Below, in pieces: positions 1 through 12,185 of a stretch of DNA of 64,000 bases. The stretch covers positions 87,113,284-87,177,283 of the forward strand of contig NC_035438.2 of the NCBI RefSeq assembly GCF_002127325.2, in the 5' to 3' direction. The position numbers were made by a program, and so were the translations under genes. Every line of letters begins with the position of its first letter. Positions within the stretch are counted from its first letter, which is position 1. The stretch is from Helianthus annuus. Its lineage: Eukaryota; Streptophyta; Magnoliopsida; Asterales; Asteraceae. The notes under the pieces were generated by a model. That model had not been told where the DNA came from, searched no databases, and was given only the letters and a program-made list of their open reading frames with translations.

Positions 1-267
1 GATATGAAGTGGGGTTTAGGAGATATGAAGGGAGGTGAAAGTGTGGTGGGTCTTGTGGGCAGTTGGTAGAGGGAGGAGACGCCTATGATTGAAGCCATGA
101 CGGTGGTGAATGTGGTGGCGGAACGGCGGGGGTTGGAAGAAGGCTGGAAAGATAAGGAAGGGTGAGAGGGTACCTCTGTCTTGTTGGGATGCCTGTAACT
201 GTTATATATATGCCATTTTTTGTTTGTTCTATATTAGTGACAGTATTATACGGTTTAAGTATATAAA

Positions 268-414
268 GGGTGCTACTTTCTACACCCCCCTATTTACTTT
301 TTTCACCCCTCTCCTCTCACATACTTACAGGTGGGGCCTGCGTGGGACCGACAGTTTTCCTCTCACAAGGGGGGGTGTAATCAGGAAGGAGGGGGGGTGT
401 GTATAGAATGGGCC
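268..414. mobile_element. Short hAT-like MITE candidate (147 bp)
   Basis: The element is bounded by a perfect 8-bp direct repeat TATATAAA (260-267 and 415-422), the duplication size made by hAT transposases. The ends are loosely inverted: GGGTGCTACTTTCTACACCC on the left, and the complement of GGGTGTGTATAGAATGGGCC on the right, with C-runs and G-runs just inside. There is no coding capacity. The duplication sequence is simple (TA-rich), so a chance match is possible. Confidence 0.5.
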
Positions 415-422
415 TATATAAA

Positions 423-1390
423 TTTATAAATTATTTAATTTTATTTTCTTTTCATAAATATATATAAGTGAATTTTTTTACCATAGATGACGTAACAATT
501 GGTCATGTGTAAAAACCGATTCTTTTAGAAATAAACCAACTTTACATAGAAATTCTCCTATACTTTTATTTATCGCATGACATAGGACGAGAAGAGACTA
601 TCATCTTTTCAATTTAAACGGAATCCTTCTATTTGGCAGTATTAAACGAAATCTAGGGATAAACGTTCAAGTGCCAATATTATTTCCGGATAATATGAGT
701 GTCTCAATAACCTGATCACCCAGTGATAGGACATTTAGTCAAGTTCCATTACACACAAAAGATAGTGTGTTTCCCTAAAACGCAATAGATAAAAACACAA
801 AAGAAAGTATTTTTTTTCTAAAACGCAATAGACTAAAAACACATAAAATGTGTTTTACCTAAAACGCAATGGACTAAAAACACAATAAAATGTGTTGTTT
901 CTAAAACCCAATGGACTGAAAAGACAAAAAAAAAACAGTGTTTTTTCATTACTTTGCAAAACCCGATTTCTTCAACGATTGACGAAATTTGAATGTTAGA
1001 AACACTTATCAGCGATCGAATCGAACGAATCGGATGATTCGCTTCAAAATCACGGGAAAAATGAGATATTGTATGAAATTAAACTGGGTTTCTTCAAAAA
1101 GTTGAAGAACACGTTGATTGGGTGTTTGAATCATTGATTGGTGACGAAAATCGCACTATAATGTAGTCATTATTGAGATAGAAAGTGAAGAAATGGTTGA
1201 AGATTGTGGGTTTTGAAAATAGTGGGTTTTGAAGTTACATAGAGAAGAATGCATTTGGATAAAATTGACTAAAATACTTTTCCTCTTTATTTTAAATGAG
1301 TTTATGCTTACCCGCGCATTGCGGCGGGATGTTGATGATTAAGTCTTTAGTATATTTACAATAGATGCAAAACTTGAATTCTTAAGGTTA
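423..1390. repeat. Gene-free AT-rich stretch with a four-copy minisatellite
   Basis: No gene is seen. Around 758-940 there are four imperfect tandem units of about 41-44 bp, each carrying the core CTAAAACGCAATAGACTAAA or a close variant. At about 1312-1331 a GC-rich hairpin-like sequence, CCCGCGCATTGCGGCGGG, stands out against the AT-rich background. It resembles Helitron 3' hairpins, but no CTRR end follows at the expected distance. Confidence 0.55.
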
Positions 1391-1400
1391 ATGCAACATA

Positions 1401-2726
1401 GGGTAGGAGTTGGCTACAAAGCCTACTTTTCCTACAAAGTGTAGGAAGTGATCTTGGCTATTGGATGAGTTTGTTTAATGGTTGAGATCATCTTAATGGT
1501 ATTTTGGTATATATATGTGAGTTTTAAAATAGGTTGACTTAATTGACTGGGGGTAAATGTGTCATTTAACTAGTTTTAAATATAGAAATAACAATCAATC
1601 ATGTAACCTCCCCTTATTACTCGCGATTTTCCCTTTCTCTACCCTCTCTCATCTGATACACCAGATCTAACCAAATCAAGTGCAAATTATGGAGTTTTGT
1701 TTAGGGGTTTTTATGTAGGAACAAGAAAGTAGAAACAATACAACCATAAAAACACGACTGAGAGCCAAACAGGAGGATCAAAACGAAAAATCGAAGAGCA
1801 AGGTATGTTTTTTTTCTGTATTTCAACTATAGGGTTTACGTAATTGTTGTTTTTTAGCGAATATAGTTGATTTCGGATGTATGGTGGGCCTTATGAGTTG
1901 TATTTTATTACAAAAGTGATGTTTTTTATCATCTTATGGATCTAGGGTTTAATGTGTTGTAGCTTGCTTTTGGTTAAATTATGCGTTTGAAGTATTCAGT
2001 GGGTTGTATTGAAGACGAAGACACTGGGTTGTGCTGAAGACGAAGACATTGGTGTGGTTGTTGTTATTATTATTTTTTTCTTCATCTTTGAACACATTCA
2101 TAAGTGGTCAAAACATATTTGTATCCATTTCAAACAAGCAATTTAGATCCATTATATTAAAACACATACTTAGTTTGCCCTTACAACTATAAAAAACACT
2201 ATGAATGTGTTCAAAGGTGACCATTTATGATGTGTTTTACATCTGGTGTGTTATATAAAACACAATTTCAAGAAAAAAAACATGTCATTCATGAATCATA
2301 AATTGGTATAACACATCGTGATAAAAACCAATAACTGATAAAACACAATATCATGAATTACAAAGACATGTCCTTCATAAAACATTGTTTTATCTATTAT
2401 AACACATTGTGAATAATATGTGACTAATAAAACACAACGTGAAGAAAATTATTCATAAATGATCAACAATAAAACACAATGTGAAGAAATTGTTCATGAA
2501 TCGATCTTCATACTTTAAAGTAACTGTCCATTTTGAATTGATATGAGATATCTTGTTTCCTTAAAAATCTCATTTTTTGTTTATGATATAAATCTTCCAT
2601 AAATAAGATAATTAATCAATTACCTTTATGCCCTTTAGTTAAAAAAAACACTATATGCCACATGTCACAATGAGATCGCTTCCTACACTTTGTAGGAAAA
2701 ACACACTTTGTAGAGGAACCCCACCC
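1401..2726. mobile_element. Non-autonomous Mutator-like element (MULE), 1.33 kb
   Basis: A perfect 10-bp direct repeat ATGCAACATA lies at 1391-1400 and 2727-2736. Inside it are long terminal inverted repeats. The left end starts GGGTAGGAGTTGGCTACAAA, and the right end read in reverse starts GGGTGGGGTTCCTCTACAAA. Both continue into TCCTACAAAGTGTAGGAAG followed by GATCT. A 9-10 bp duplication with long TIRs is characteristic of Mutator-like elements. The interior has no long ORF. It holds a two-copy 24-25 bp tandem near 2003-2051 and repeated AAAACACAAT motifs at 2230-2490. Confidence 0.8.
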
Positions 2727-2736
2727 ATGCAACATA

Positions 2737-3404
2737 TTCTTTCTATTCGCCTAACCTCTAGCTTACAAAACTACTTGCGCCAAAGAATGTTAACCAATCA
2801 TTTTCTCCCATTTGTCGAGTCAATTTCATTTCAATACCCATAAAATTTTAATATGTAAATAGGCTCTTACAATGCTTTATATGCATTGCAATGTTAAAAA
2901 GGATTTGCCTTTGCACCAACAATACATTTTTACTCATTTAAGCAGGTTGTTAGAAATTAGTTTCACCCACATGGGCAAACGACTAACAATTAAATGGATA
3001 AAAGAATTAATTTAACATATAAGGTGCATAAATCAAAATAACTCTTTGTGCATAAATCAAAATAACTCTTAAAATGGCTTTTCATGTTACTTGTTACATT
3101 CATAATAAATATATCATTGATTTAAACGAAGCAATATAAGATTTTCCTTTTTCAAGTATTATTTTCCGGCTTTGTAATATGAAACACAATTTATAGCACA
3201 TTGATTGGAACATGACCTTGAATTAAGTATTACTTCCAGCCCAATTTGTAAATACCCTGCCGCTGGCCCAATTTTTTTTATATCAATCACAACCTATAAC
3301 ACATGCTTAAACCTGCCTTAGCTCTGTCAAATAATTACTTCCAACTCAATTTATAAATATCCTACCGCTTTAATCATGTCTGAACTGAGCATCGAACCGA
3401 AATG
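2737..3404. repeat. Gene-free DNA with short direct repeats
   Basis: No gene is visible. A 24-bp unit beginning GTGCATAAATCAAAATAACT is tandemly doubled (3024-3047 and 3048-3071). A diverged direct repeat of about 36 bp beginning ATTACTTCCA occurs near 3229-3263 and 3336-3371. This is the left flank of the Element 1 insertion. The flank continues at 17356, and the empty site would have held an imperfect 18-bp tandem built on CATCGAACC. Confidence 0.6.
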
Positions 3405-6400
3405 TGTGACAACCCTCACTAAACCAGGTATCCGTACGATTTAATTAATAATTAATTGCTGCTTAATTACTGTGCTTACTTGAAATTACTGATGAACTGC
3501 TACTTGATTTCTGATACTTGTACATACTTGCATCATACTCTATTTGCTGTCACTACATTATTTACATACTGAACTCTAGTGACAAACATGATGCACAAAA
3601 GCACAGTAGCACTATGAACGGATAACCTATTGAACATGCTGATAAAGCCAGCATCAGGCAGATAATGCCTCTAAGGCCTGTATGAGCCAGAAATGATTAC
3701 TACACCCATAGTGAGTGTAAGGATACAAGGGTTGTAGAACTGCGTCTCTAGGAATAAGATACAGTGATCGGATGTGCCTAAAACATACACTAAGCACAAA
3801 ACACAGCACTTTAATTTACAATTCAGCTTCTAGCTAGCTAATAAAGTGCCAAAGCATGAGGAAAACATTACTAGACACTTTCCAAAGTGTCGGGAATAAG
3901 TTGTGTCACTAAAAATGGTATTAACGACACTTTAAAGCTTTATTAAGCGCTTTAACGGATTACTATCCAACCGAACAACCGGACTTTACCCAGAACATGA
4001 AAATATTGCCATCAACATTATTGATCTTTTTCTGAGCCAGTTAGGGTCCCTGAATACCCTAACACCCGCTTTAAAACACATCACACAACTAACCAAGTTA
4101 ATCCCTAAACTTAACTTAGTTAGCTTAACTAATAACCTAACTAATGGTTAGAATCCAACCAAACCCCCCCCCTATGGCCGATTTCGGTCCCCATGTAACT
4201 AGAACAAGTACCACTTTTGATTATAATATTTCATTTTGTCTCATATCAAGAGGACATCAAAACCATTGGATTATACACTCTAAATTGTCTATAAGTATCA
4301 CCTTATGCACAAGAGATCATTCACAACACATAACACCACACAAAAACTCTCCTCTCTTGCTCTCTAAGTCTCGGCCGAACACCCCCCTCCCCTACATCCA
4401 TTTTCGAGTTCTCATCTCCTCATTCCAAGATCATACAAACATCAAGGGTCACGTATTAGGAAGCTTGGTGCACTCGGAGCTCGAAGGACCTCTTTCTCTA
4501 GCTTTTATCCACCTCTTTTGCGCGTAGATTCTTCCCTAGCCTCGAGCTAGAGGTATGATGCTTAAAACACTATCTTGAACTAATCTAAAGCGGTTAATAT
4601 GTGGTGTAATGATTAAAACTCGAAATCTTACAAAATGAAGCATTAAAGTCTACTAAAAACATGAAAAATGATGGTTAAAAGCTCACTAGTTGTGTAAATG
4701 TTGTAGTAATTGAAATTTGTGATTATTTAGACCCGATCTATGTTGTGGTAGCTCGGATCATCATTTAACCCGGTTTGGTCATGATCACGAATCATGACAT
4801 AAGGTCGTTTTGAATAGAACAAGGGTTAAAGGGTGAAACTCTACCACACGCGAATCATGAACTTGTGTAAAATTGTTTTACTTGTGGAATAGTGTTTAAA
4901 ACTAGCAGATCTACGTATCTGCAAGTGGTATTTTCAAAAGAACCAAGCGTCAAAGAAATCATGTTTTCTAAAAATGGATCTTACACTAACAAGCATGATT
5001 TTTATAAACCACAAGTGTGTAAACACTTGTGAAATGAAAAGTTTCGACAAAATAACAATCTTTGTAAAAGATGACGGGAAGTTGTAAAGACGGATTTACT
5101 TTAAAAACGAGGTTTTTACGAGATCACATTACTTTATATGAAGATCCACTAAATGTAAGGAGACGTACGCTATAAATTTTAGAAAAACTACAAGTTCATG
5201 TGATTATGCGATCTACATACTTGTCGACTAGTTTGTTGTATCGGAAATTGTTTGATTGAATAAAGAAGTTGTTGAAATTGATTTAGTAAAAGAAAATGAT
5301 ACGCTTGAAAGCGTGGCCACCTCCAGTTACAAAGGAAACTCTGGCGAAATTTTTTTTTTAAAACCTAACACTTAGAATTATTTTCACTATAAGTGTTAGA
5401 AATATCTCTTCGACATGTTTTCAAAATATAAATTTCGCCATGACTTTATTTACTAAATATTCGGAGGTGGGATTTTCACAAAATTAAACACGATAAATAT
5501 ATATTTGGTAAATATATATTTTCACAACATTGTTTATGATTATTTTGTGAAAATACATAAATATTTTTTTAGAGTAAAAATAATATTATCGAACGTTAAC
5601 AGATCCAAAATAATACGAACGCTTACACAATAAACATATAAGTTACACCGGTAATTATTATTATTACCACTCGATCGATAAAACGTAACTTACGCATTTT
5701 ACGGAAATATTTATGAACGCGTATCTTATCAACGTATTATTTTTGGGGAAAATTATGTGAAATGAAAATATAATATTTTTGAGAAAAATATTTATATTTT
5801 GGAATTAGAAATAAATATATATTAAGTGAGACTTAATGATATAATTTGAACGCCCATGTATTAAATCCCCCATCCTTGGGAAGGAGATTAACTACCAAGT
5901 ATATACGAAAAGTAAACCCGAAATAGTTGTCTAACTATTTCCCAAAAACTTAAACTATAAAGCTAAGGCACGGTCGTCCGTCTAATAGAGTTAGCACATG
6001 TAGGTCGTTGCACAGCTGCCTGATTTGGAGTACTTGGTAGAGACGCACCGACTGTGAGTTCATGTCCCCCTTTTCTCTTAACTGTTTTCAGTTTTCTAAA
6101 CTGCGGGGGTGAAATACATGTTACTTTGATTATGAATACTTTATACATGGTATGGTTAGCGTAAGGAGGGTTACTATTTAGATCATGTGAATGGGTAGGC
6201 GGAAACTTGAGGTCATTAATCCTCAGGGTAGGACCGAGGGGCAGGAGCGATAGATCTATTTGGGTGTAGCGAGCCCAGTCCCAGGCCCAGCATAACGGAC
6301 CTCGGGATGACTTTGTACCCGGCGCATAAATCTGCTAGGTTTGAGCTTTCCTACTTGCATTTCACACATATCAATGGCCTTGCAAACCATTGGTGATCTC

Positions 6401-6838
6401 TTTTTCCTTATTTGCTACATACCAGTATTTTCTATACAAACGAAGGTTTATTTACTCACTTACACATGAACTCGCTCAACATTATTGTTGATTTTTCAAC
6501 TTACATGTATTTCAGGGAATTAAAGGATCTGGCACGGTATGGCACGTTTTCCCGCTGCACTAGTACGAGGTCATCTGGGTTTAGGGAATGTGACTCTTTC
6601 CTGGACAAGTCACAGTCCTTAAACTGTGTTTATGTTATGATATGGTTGTGTTTGTGAACAATGTTTATGTCATTAGGTTGTGTTACCGTTAAAACAATGT
6701 TGTTGTTTTTGGATTTTAAAACTTAATTGAATGGATGATCTTGCATGGTTTTTATTCATATAGCTTTGTTATGGTTAAGCTATGGTATTAAGAAGTCACA
6801 CCAAATTAACCACGCTTCCGCAAAGCCAGGGTGTGACA
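3405..6838 (+). repeat. Element 1 5' LTR
   Basis: 3434 bp, starting TGTGACAACCCTCAC and ending CCAGGGTGTGACA. A TATA-like TATAAGTA at 4290-4297 is followed by a CT-rich stretch typical of a transcript leader. A donor-like AG/GTATGATG lies at 4551-4560 and an acceptor-like TGTATTTCAG ends at 6515, which would remove about 2 kb of R-U5. Short reading frames inside the LTR recur identically in the 3' LTR and look fortuitous. Confidence 0.93.
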
Positions 6839-6841
6839 GCT

Positions 6842-6853
6842 TGGTATCAGAGC
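6842..6853 (+). other. Element 1 primer-binding site (tRNA-iMet)
   Basis: TGGTATCAGAGC, 3 nt after the 5' LTR. It is the complement of the 3' end of plant initiator tRNA-Met and serves as the minus-strand DNA primer site. Confidence 0.93.
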
Positions 6854-7000
6854 TCTGATCATAGCGAACTAGGATTCATTCTCGAGTCTAGACTATGATC
6901 ACTAGGGCTCTCACGAAAACATTTTTACTGCATACCACTTAAGTCCAGATCCAAAACCTTTTTATAAACAAATGTTGAGCACATTTTTTTTGTTATTATT

Positions 7001-7330
7001 AGGCTCAGTCTTGGAGGCTGAGGCTCGGTCTTGGAGGCCGAGGCTCGATCTTAGAGATCGAGGTAGATGTTTATTATTTTAGGCTCAGTCTTGGAGGCTG
7101 AGGCTCGGTCTTGGAGGCCGAGGCTCGATCTTAGAGATCGAGGTAGATGGCTAGTGAGACTAGGAAGAGTAGGCTCAGTCTTGGAGGCTGGGGCTCGGTT
7201 ATGGAGGCCGAGGCTCGATCTAGGAGGTCGAGGTGGATGATAGAGCAGTCTTAGAGACTGGGAGAATTTGGCTAGTGGGACTAGGAATGTCAGTCTAGGA
7301 GAATGGGAGGCTAGTGGGACTTGGAGAATT
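7001..7330 (+). repeat. Leader hairpin array of Element 1
   Basis: Three superunits (starting 7001, 7081 and 7171) each hold three adjacent 20-nt units. Every unit can fold into a 7-bp stem with a 5-nt purine-rich loop, for example CTCAGTC-TTGGA-GGCTGAG (7004-7022), CTCGGTC-TTGGA-GGCCGAG (7024-7042) and CTCGATC-TTAGA-GATCGAG (7044-7062). Stem positions 4 and 5 change on both sides together. Further small hairpins follow at 7151-7163, 7246-7260 and 7272-7284. The array lies in the untranslated leader between PBS and accessory ORF. Function is unknown; packaging, dimerisation or translation control are possible. Confidence 0.8.
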
Positions 7331-7414
7331 ATTTGATTGTTTATTGTTGACTAACATGTTTATATGATTATATGATTGATTGTTATACGTATATGTGTTT
7401 GTGTTACAAACGTC

Positions 7415-8187
7415 ATGCTTTCATCATGTACTAGAAAGATGGACACTACGAATCCCATGGCCATAGTACCAGACGACATAGTTTCATCGGAGCACGAGGT
7501 GTACATTTCCGATACTACCGGCACAGACAATGACGACTTTCAGCCCTTTTGCGCTGCCTGAAGTCGTAGCAGAGCCTACTGATGGCCATCTTGTTGAGAA
7601 TTTGCCACTCGCGGTGATCCCTGCTCCTGTGCCCCTTGCCGCTTATCCTGTTGTTGATATGCCCCCCCGGACGTGGCCTCTGACGACGATAATGATCTGC
7701 TAGAGAAGAACCCATTCGAGGGCGAGGCCCTATTGCTGCTGGTATTAGCCTACTGCTTGCGGACGCTCCTGCAGGGGAAACTCATGCCCATTCCCCTGTC
7801 CCCGACTCATTTGAGTTTCCGACATCCGCATTTTCGCATATACAGGGAGTGCAGCACCATTCACACGACGCCGACCCTGATACGGCATCATTAGCTGCAC
7901 CGGTTCCCGCACACAGCTTTGAGTTTGATCACAGTATTGAGGGTTATCCTGTTCTTCCGCCTGGTTTTGATCAAGACCATGACCTTGAGTTCATATACTT
8001 GGATCAGCCTATGGAGGATCCAGTCGACCCAGCTGACCCAGTGGATTCCATCGACCCTGAGTTTGGCTTTGAGATGGCTTTTGATGATCCGGAGCCAGCC
8101 GTGGCCCTAAGCCAGGCGTTGCTCTTGACCCCGCATTGGAGCATGACCCTATTCATGCCAATGCACCTGCTGTTGCTCCTTGATTGA
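7415..8187 (+). pseudogene. Accessory acidic ORF remnant, Element 1
   Basis: Homologous to the N-terminal half of the accessory ORF of Element 3 at 49655. The two share the opening MAIV-DDIVS-E-EVY-SDTT, then an Asp/Pro/Ala-rich stretch with PPGFD and LEFIYLDQP-like motifs. The frame is broken near 7548 and again near 7660, and the alignment stops near 8190, where the sequence changes to unrelated DNA. No known domain is recognised. In this position (after PBS, before gag) it is an extra gene, not part of gag-pol. It cannot encode a full product here. Confidence 0.75.
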
Positions 8188-8559
8188 TCATCTGCTTGGA
8201 CGAGGGAAAATTTGGGGTAACTGTGCAAGACAATTTATTATTACGGGGGCCCACGTAATAACGACTTGTAGTGCACAGAAATCCTGGTGGACTCTGCGGG
8301 TCAAGCTGATGAAAACCAATGTAGCAGGAAATAACTAATACACGAATGACCAAGGCGATGTAGCCTCGAGATCATTCTATTTCGAGCAACAAGCCAAATT
8401 GGCAAACCTATGTGAAGGCTCAGAATTTATATCCTCACTTATACATTGAACATATTTTCGTGTGAAATTGGGTGATTACATGATGGCTTATGGTGCTATG
8501 TATCTCCTAGACAATTGAGATGATGTCTAACCCGCTTCATGCCACTTCGGCAAAAGAGA

Positions 8560-9088
8560 ATGCCACCCAGGCATGACACAAACACCAGTACGTTGCCAAG
8601 GATAGAAGCCGAGCTGCAAAAACGCAACTCACAGGCAATTGCACGACATGAAGCTCTCCGCTTCTAGCACAGCAATGGCACTACTGGAAATAACCCCCCA
8701 GCTGACTGCACCTATGAGCAGCACCTGAACCACAAGCCTTTGAACTTGACGGAATAGGAGGCGCCGATACATTTGTTCGTTGGTCCGAAAAGATTGGCTT
8801 CATACTTAGAACGACTAACTGTTCACCCCAACAGAGTGTTACCTTTACCTCGGGGTCATTTCTAGATGGCACACTCTCATGGTGGGACCATCAGGGTCAG
8901 GCCTTAGCACAGAATGCTGCTTATGCACTGAGCTGGGACGAGCTCAAGGAAATGATGGAGGAGAAATGTGGTTCTAAGACTGGAATTCAGAAGCTTGAGA
9001 TAGAGTCCTGGAATTTGAAAATGGACGAACCAGAGATTCCTGAACATGTCCAGCGATCGCACGACTTGCCTAGGGTCGTCCCCTAATA
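8560..9088 (+). pseudogene. Second, diverged gag-like fragment upstream of gag
   Basis: Starting ATGCCACCCAGGCATGAC, this segment translates with broken frames into the N-terminal half of a Tekay-type Gag. An MPPR start, an EAELQ motif, a CTYEQ motif, FVRWSEK, a GTLSWWD motif, and ALSWDELKE and LKMDEPEIPEHVQR motifs follow in order. It has an in-frame TAG near 8665, a frameshift near 8733 and stops at 9085-9090. It is clearly diverged from the main gag at 9310 of the same element, so it is not a simple recent tandem copy. It sits where Element 3 has the second half of its accessory ORF. After 9090 the two elements align again. It was probably acquired by recombination or template switching. 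Confidence 0.75.
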
Positions 9089-9309
9089 AGTCATTAATGT
9101 TGTATGATACAATTGGGTACCTGTAAACCTTACATTCTGGTCTCGATTTGTGGCAATGCAATCGCAGTGATCTATTGTTTATGTTCTATGACATGGGATG
9201 TTATGTGGCTGATTTATTTATAACATGAGATGTTAAGTGCTGATATTGTTGAATACATACGTACGTTTCACCTGCTATGACCTAACCTACGTGAAACATC
9301 TTTTAGAAA

Positions 9310-9501
9310 ATGCCACCAAGACGCGAAATGCGCATGCCCACCTCAGAGGCGGAACTTCAAAAGATAATTGTTGCAGCTATCGCACAGCACGAGGCCCTAC
9401 GCTCCGGACCTAGCAGAGGCACCTCAGAAAATAACGGTGTTCCTATCGGCACTTCCTCAATTACAAGCCTTCGAAGTTCGACGGCACTGGGGGTGCCATA
9501 G
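9310..9501 (+). pseudogene. gag: Element 1 gag, N-terminal piece (before frameshift)
   Basis: Opens with MPPRREMRMPTSEAELQ, the same start as the Element 3 gag at 51656, directly after the acceptor-like CATCTTTTAG. Homology to Gag ends near 9446, where about 10-13 bp found in Element 3 are missing. The remaining codons to 9501 are out of frame. Gag continues in another frame from 9453. The mutation should abolish full-length Gag from this copy. Confidence 0.85.
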
Positions 9502-12185
9502 CTTTTGTGAAATGGATTGAAAGTATGGAATCCATCTTTCGAATGAGTGGTTGTACGCTAGAACAACAAGTCCCATACGTTACTGAGTTGTTTCAAGATG
9601 GAGCTCGATTATGGTGGAATCTTCAGGTTCGAATAATGGGCCTAACTACAGCATACGCGTTGACTTGGGATAAGTTGAAAGGAATAATGCGTAAGAAGTA
9701 TTGCACCCAAACAGAAACCCAGAGGTTGGAAGGTGAATTCCAGAGTCTGATAATGGAAGGTTCGAAAATGTTGGAATTCATGCAAAGACTTCATGATTTG
9801 GCACGAGTCGTTCCGTACTTGGTAGAACCAGAATTGAGGAAATTAGGACATTTCATTTGGGAACTGGCACCTCAAGTCCTGAGCTTAATGACAGCATCTA
9901 CGCCACCAACACCTATGGCTGCAAGTAAGATGGGCTTGGCACTCGTTACGGAAGTCATTAGACTAGAAAAACTTGCAAACCCTGGCAAAGAGACTCATGT
10001 GGAGTCATCAGGAGGTAACAAGCGGAAGTTTTCAAACTTCATGCAGGGCGCCAGTGGTGTTGTTAAGAAAGGGGAAACAAGCACGCCAGCTCAGGTTGCA
10101 GCTGGTAGTGGGAAGAAAGGAAAAGGATACATGGGCACCCAGCCCAAGTGTAATACCTGCCAGCGCCACCATTCTGGCCGTTATGGTTTGAAAGTTTGTG
10201 AAGCTTGTGGAAAGACTGACCACTTGAAGGATTCTTGTTGGGCCATAGCTGGCCAGAGAGGCCAGGGAGGATTCGGAAACAGAAACACCAACCGGGGCGG
10301 AAATGGAAATCGCCCACAAGGGAATAATGGAGGTGATGGAAATAGAGTCAACAATGCTAATCAAGCGGGCGCTGTGAACCGTAATCAGAGGAATAACCAA
10401 GCTGGTGGTAATGGGCAAAGGCCCGGATGCTTCAACTGTGGTGATCTTGGGCATTACAAGAGGAACTGCCCGGAGTTAAACCAAGCCCGTGGTAGAATAT
10501 TTAACACTGAAGCGAGGGAAGCGCGCCAGGACCCCAATGTCGTTACTGGTACGTTCCCTATAAACCAACGCTATGCATCCGTTTTATTTGATACTGGCGC
10601 CGATTATAGCTTTGTATCGTTAGAGTTTAAGAATATGTTTGGTTTAGCCGCTAGTAAATTAGATATTCCGTACTCAATCGAATTGGCTAATGGAAAGTTG
10701 GTAGAAGCCAATGAAGTTATCAGAGGTTGTGTGATCGAATTGGGAGAGCGTGAGTTTGCTCTAGACCTACTACCAGTCCAGTTGGGAAGCTTCGACGTGG
10801 TAGTAGGAATGGATTGGTTATCAGGCAACAAGGCGGAAATAGTTTGTCATGAAAAGGTTGTTCGTATCCCAACCGATGATGGTGAGACAATTGTGGTTCA
10901 CAGAGAGAAGCGTGAGACGCCATTAAGAATTATTAGCTGCCTGAAAGCAAGAAAGTGTTTGCAGAAGGGATGTGCTGCTTTTCTGGCACACATTATGGAT
11001 AAGAAAGCTGAAGAACCGAAGATCAAAGACATCCCTGTCGTGAGGGAGTACCCAGAAGTCTTCCCAGAAGATTTGCCTGGCTTGCCGCCTCAGAGGCAAG
11101 TAGAATTTCACATCGACTTAGTTCCAGGCGCCGCACCTGTGGCTAAGGCACCCTATAGACTTGCTCCGTCTGAGATGCAGGAACTGTCGACACAACTTCA
11201 AGAGTTGTTAGACAAGGGATTTATCCGACCAAGCTTCTCGCCTTGGGGAGCTCCAGTTTTGTTTGTCAAGAAGAAGGACGGTAGTTTCCGTATGTGTATT
11301 GACTACCGAGAGTTGAATAAGCTGACGATCAAGAATAGATATCCTCTGCCAAGAATTGATGATCTGTTCGACCAACTTCAAGGTTCAAGCTTTTACTCGA
11401 AGATCGATTTGCGATCTGGTTACCATCAGTTAAGGATACAAGAGGAGAGTATCCCGAAGACAGCCTTCAGAACCCGTTATGGGCACTACGAGTTCCTCGT
11501 TATGCCGTTTGGTCTGACAAACGCACCTGCAGTGTTCATGGATTTGATGAATCGAGTTTGTAAGCCGTACTTGGATAAGTTCGTGATTGTATTCATCGAT
11601 GATATTTTGATTTATTCAACGACGAAGGCTGAGCACGAGCAGCATTTAAGAACCATTCTGGAGCTGCTAAAGAAGGAACAGTTGTATGCCAAGTTCTCTA
11701 AGTGCGAGTTTTGGCTACGAGAAGTGCAATTCCTTGGGCATGTGGTAAATGGAGATGGAATCCACGTGGATCCAACCAAGATCGAGGCGATTAAGGATTG
11801 GGAAATGCCAAAGACGCCAACCGAGATTCGGCAATTCTTGGGTTTGGCTGGCTATTACCGAAGATTCATTGAGAATTTTTCAAAGATCGCTCAACCATTG
11901 ACGCTCCTCACGCAAAAGGATAAGAAGTTTGATTGGGGAATCAAACAGGAAGAAGCGTTTCAGATATTGAAGGATAAGCTTTGCAACGCGCCAATCTTAG
12001 CACTACCAGAGGGTACAGATGATTTTGTGGTATACTGCGACGCTTCGCGTCAAGGATTGGGTTGTGTGTTGATGCAACGCCAAAAGGTTATTGCTTACGC
12101 ATCGCGTCAGTTAAAAGTGCATGAAAAGAACTATACCACTCACGATTTGGAGCTTGGCGCAGTGGTTTTTGCTTTAAAGATCTAG
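9453..12185 (+). pseudogene. gag-pol: Element 1 gag-pol: Gag core, protease, RT, start of RNase H
   Basis: An open stretch of more than 890 codons, in order: Gag capsid core ([24 protein letters not shown]); two zinc-knuckle regions around 10150-10240 and 10429-10470 ([14 protein letters not shown]); aspartic protease with intact DTG (10590-10598, FDTGADYSF); reverse transcriptase with [29 protein letters not shown] and the catalytic FIDD (11592-11603); and RNase H start ([23 protein letters not shown]). Gag and Pol share one frame, as is usual in Tekay elements. The frame ends at TAG 12183-12185, where the sister elements have tryptophan in KIWRHYLYG. That is a TGG-to-TAG change within RNase H, so this copy would not make integrase. 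Confidence 0.92.

Noticed and set aside
758..940. CRISPR-like array
   Set aside because: Units are adjacent tandem repeats without unique spacers, in plant DNA.
1312..1331. Helitron 3' terminal hairpin
   Set aside because: The GC-rich hairpin is suggestive, but no CTRR end or A/T insertion site follows at the usual 10-12 nt, and no TC start was identified upstream.
4144..4527. 127-codon ORF (and its twin at 14686-15060)
   Set aside because: Both lie inside the Element 1 LTRs at the same place, with different ends after small indels. There is no family resemblance; this is LTR leader read by chance.
12183..12185. Regulated stop-codon readthrough in Element 1
   Set aside because: The stop is inside RNase H, not at a domain border, and replaces a conserved Trp. 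No readthrough context is present.
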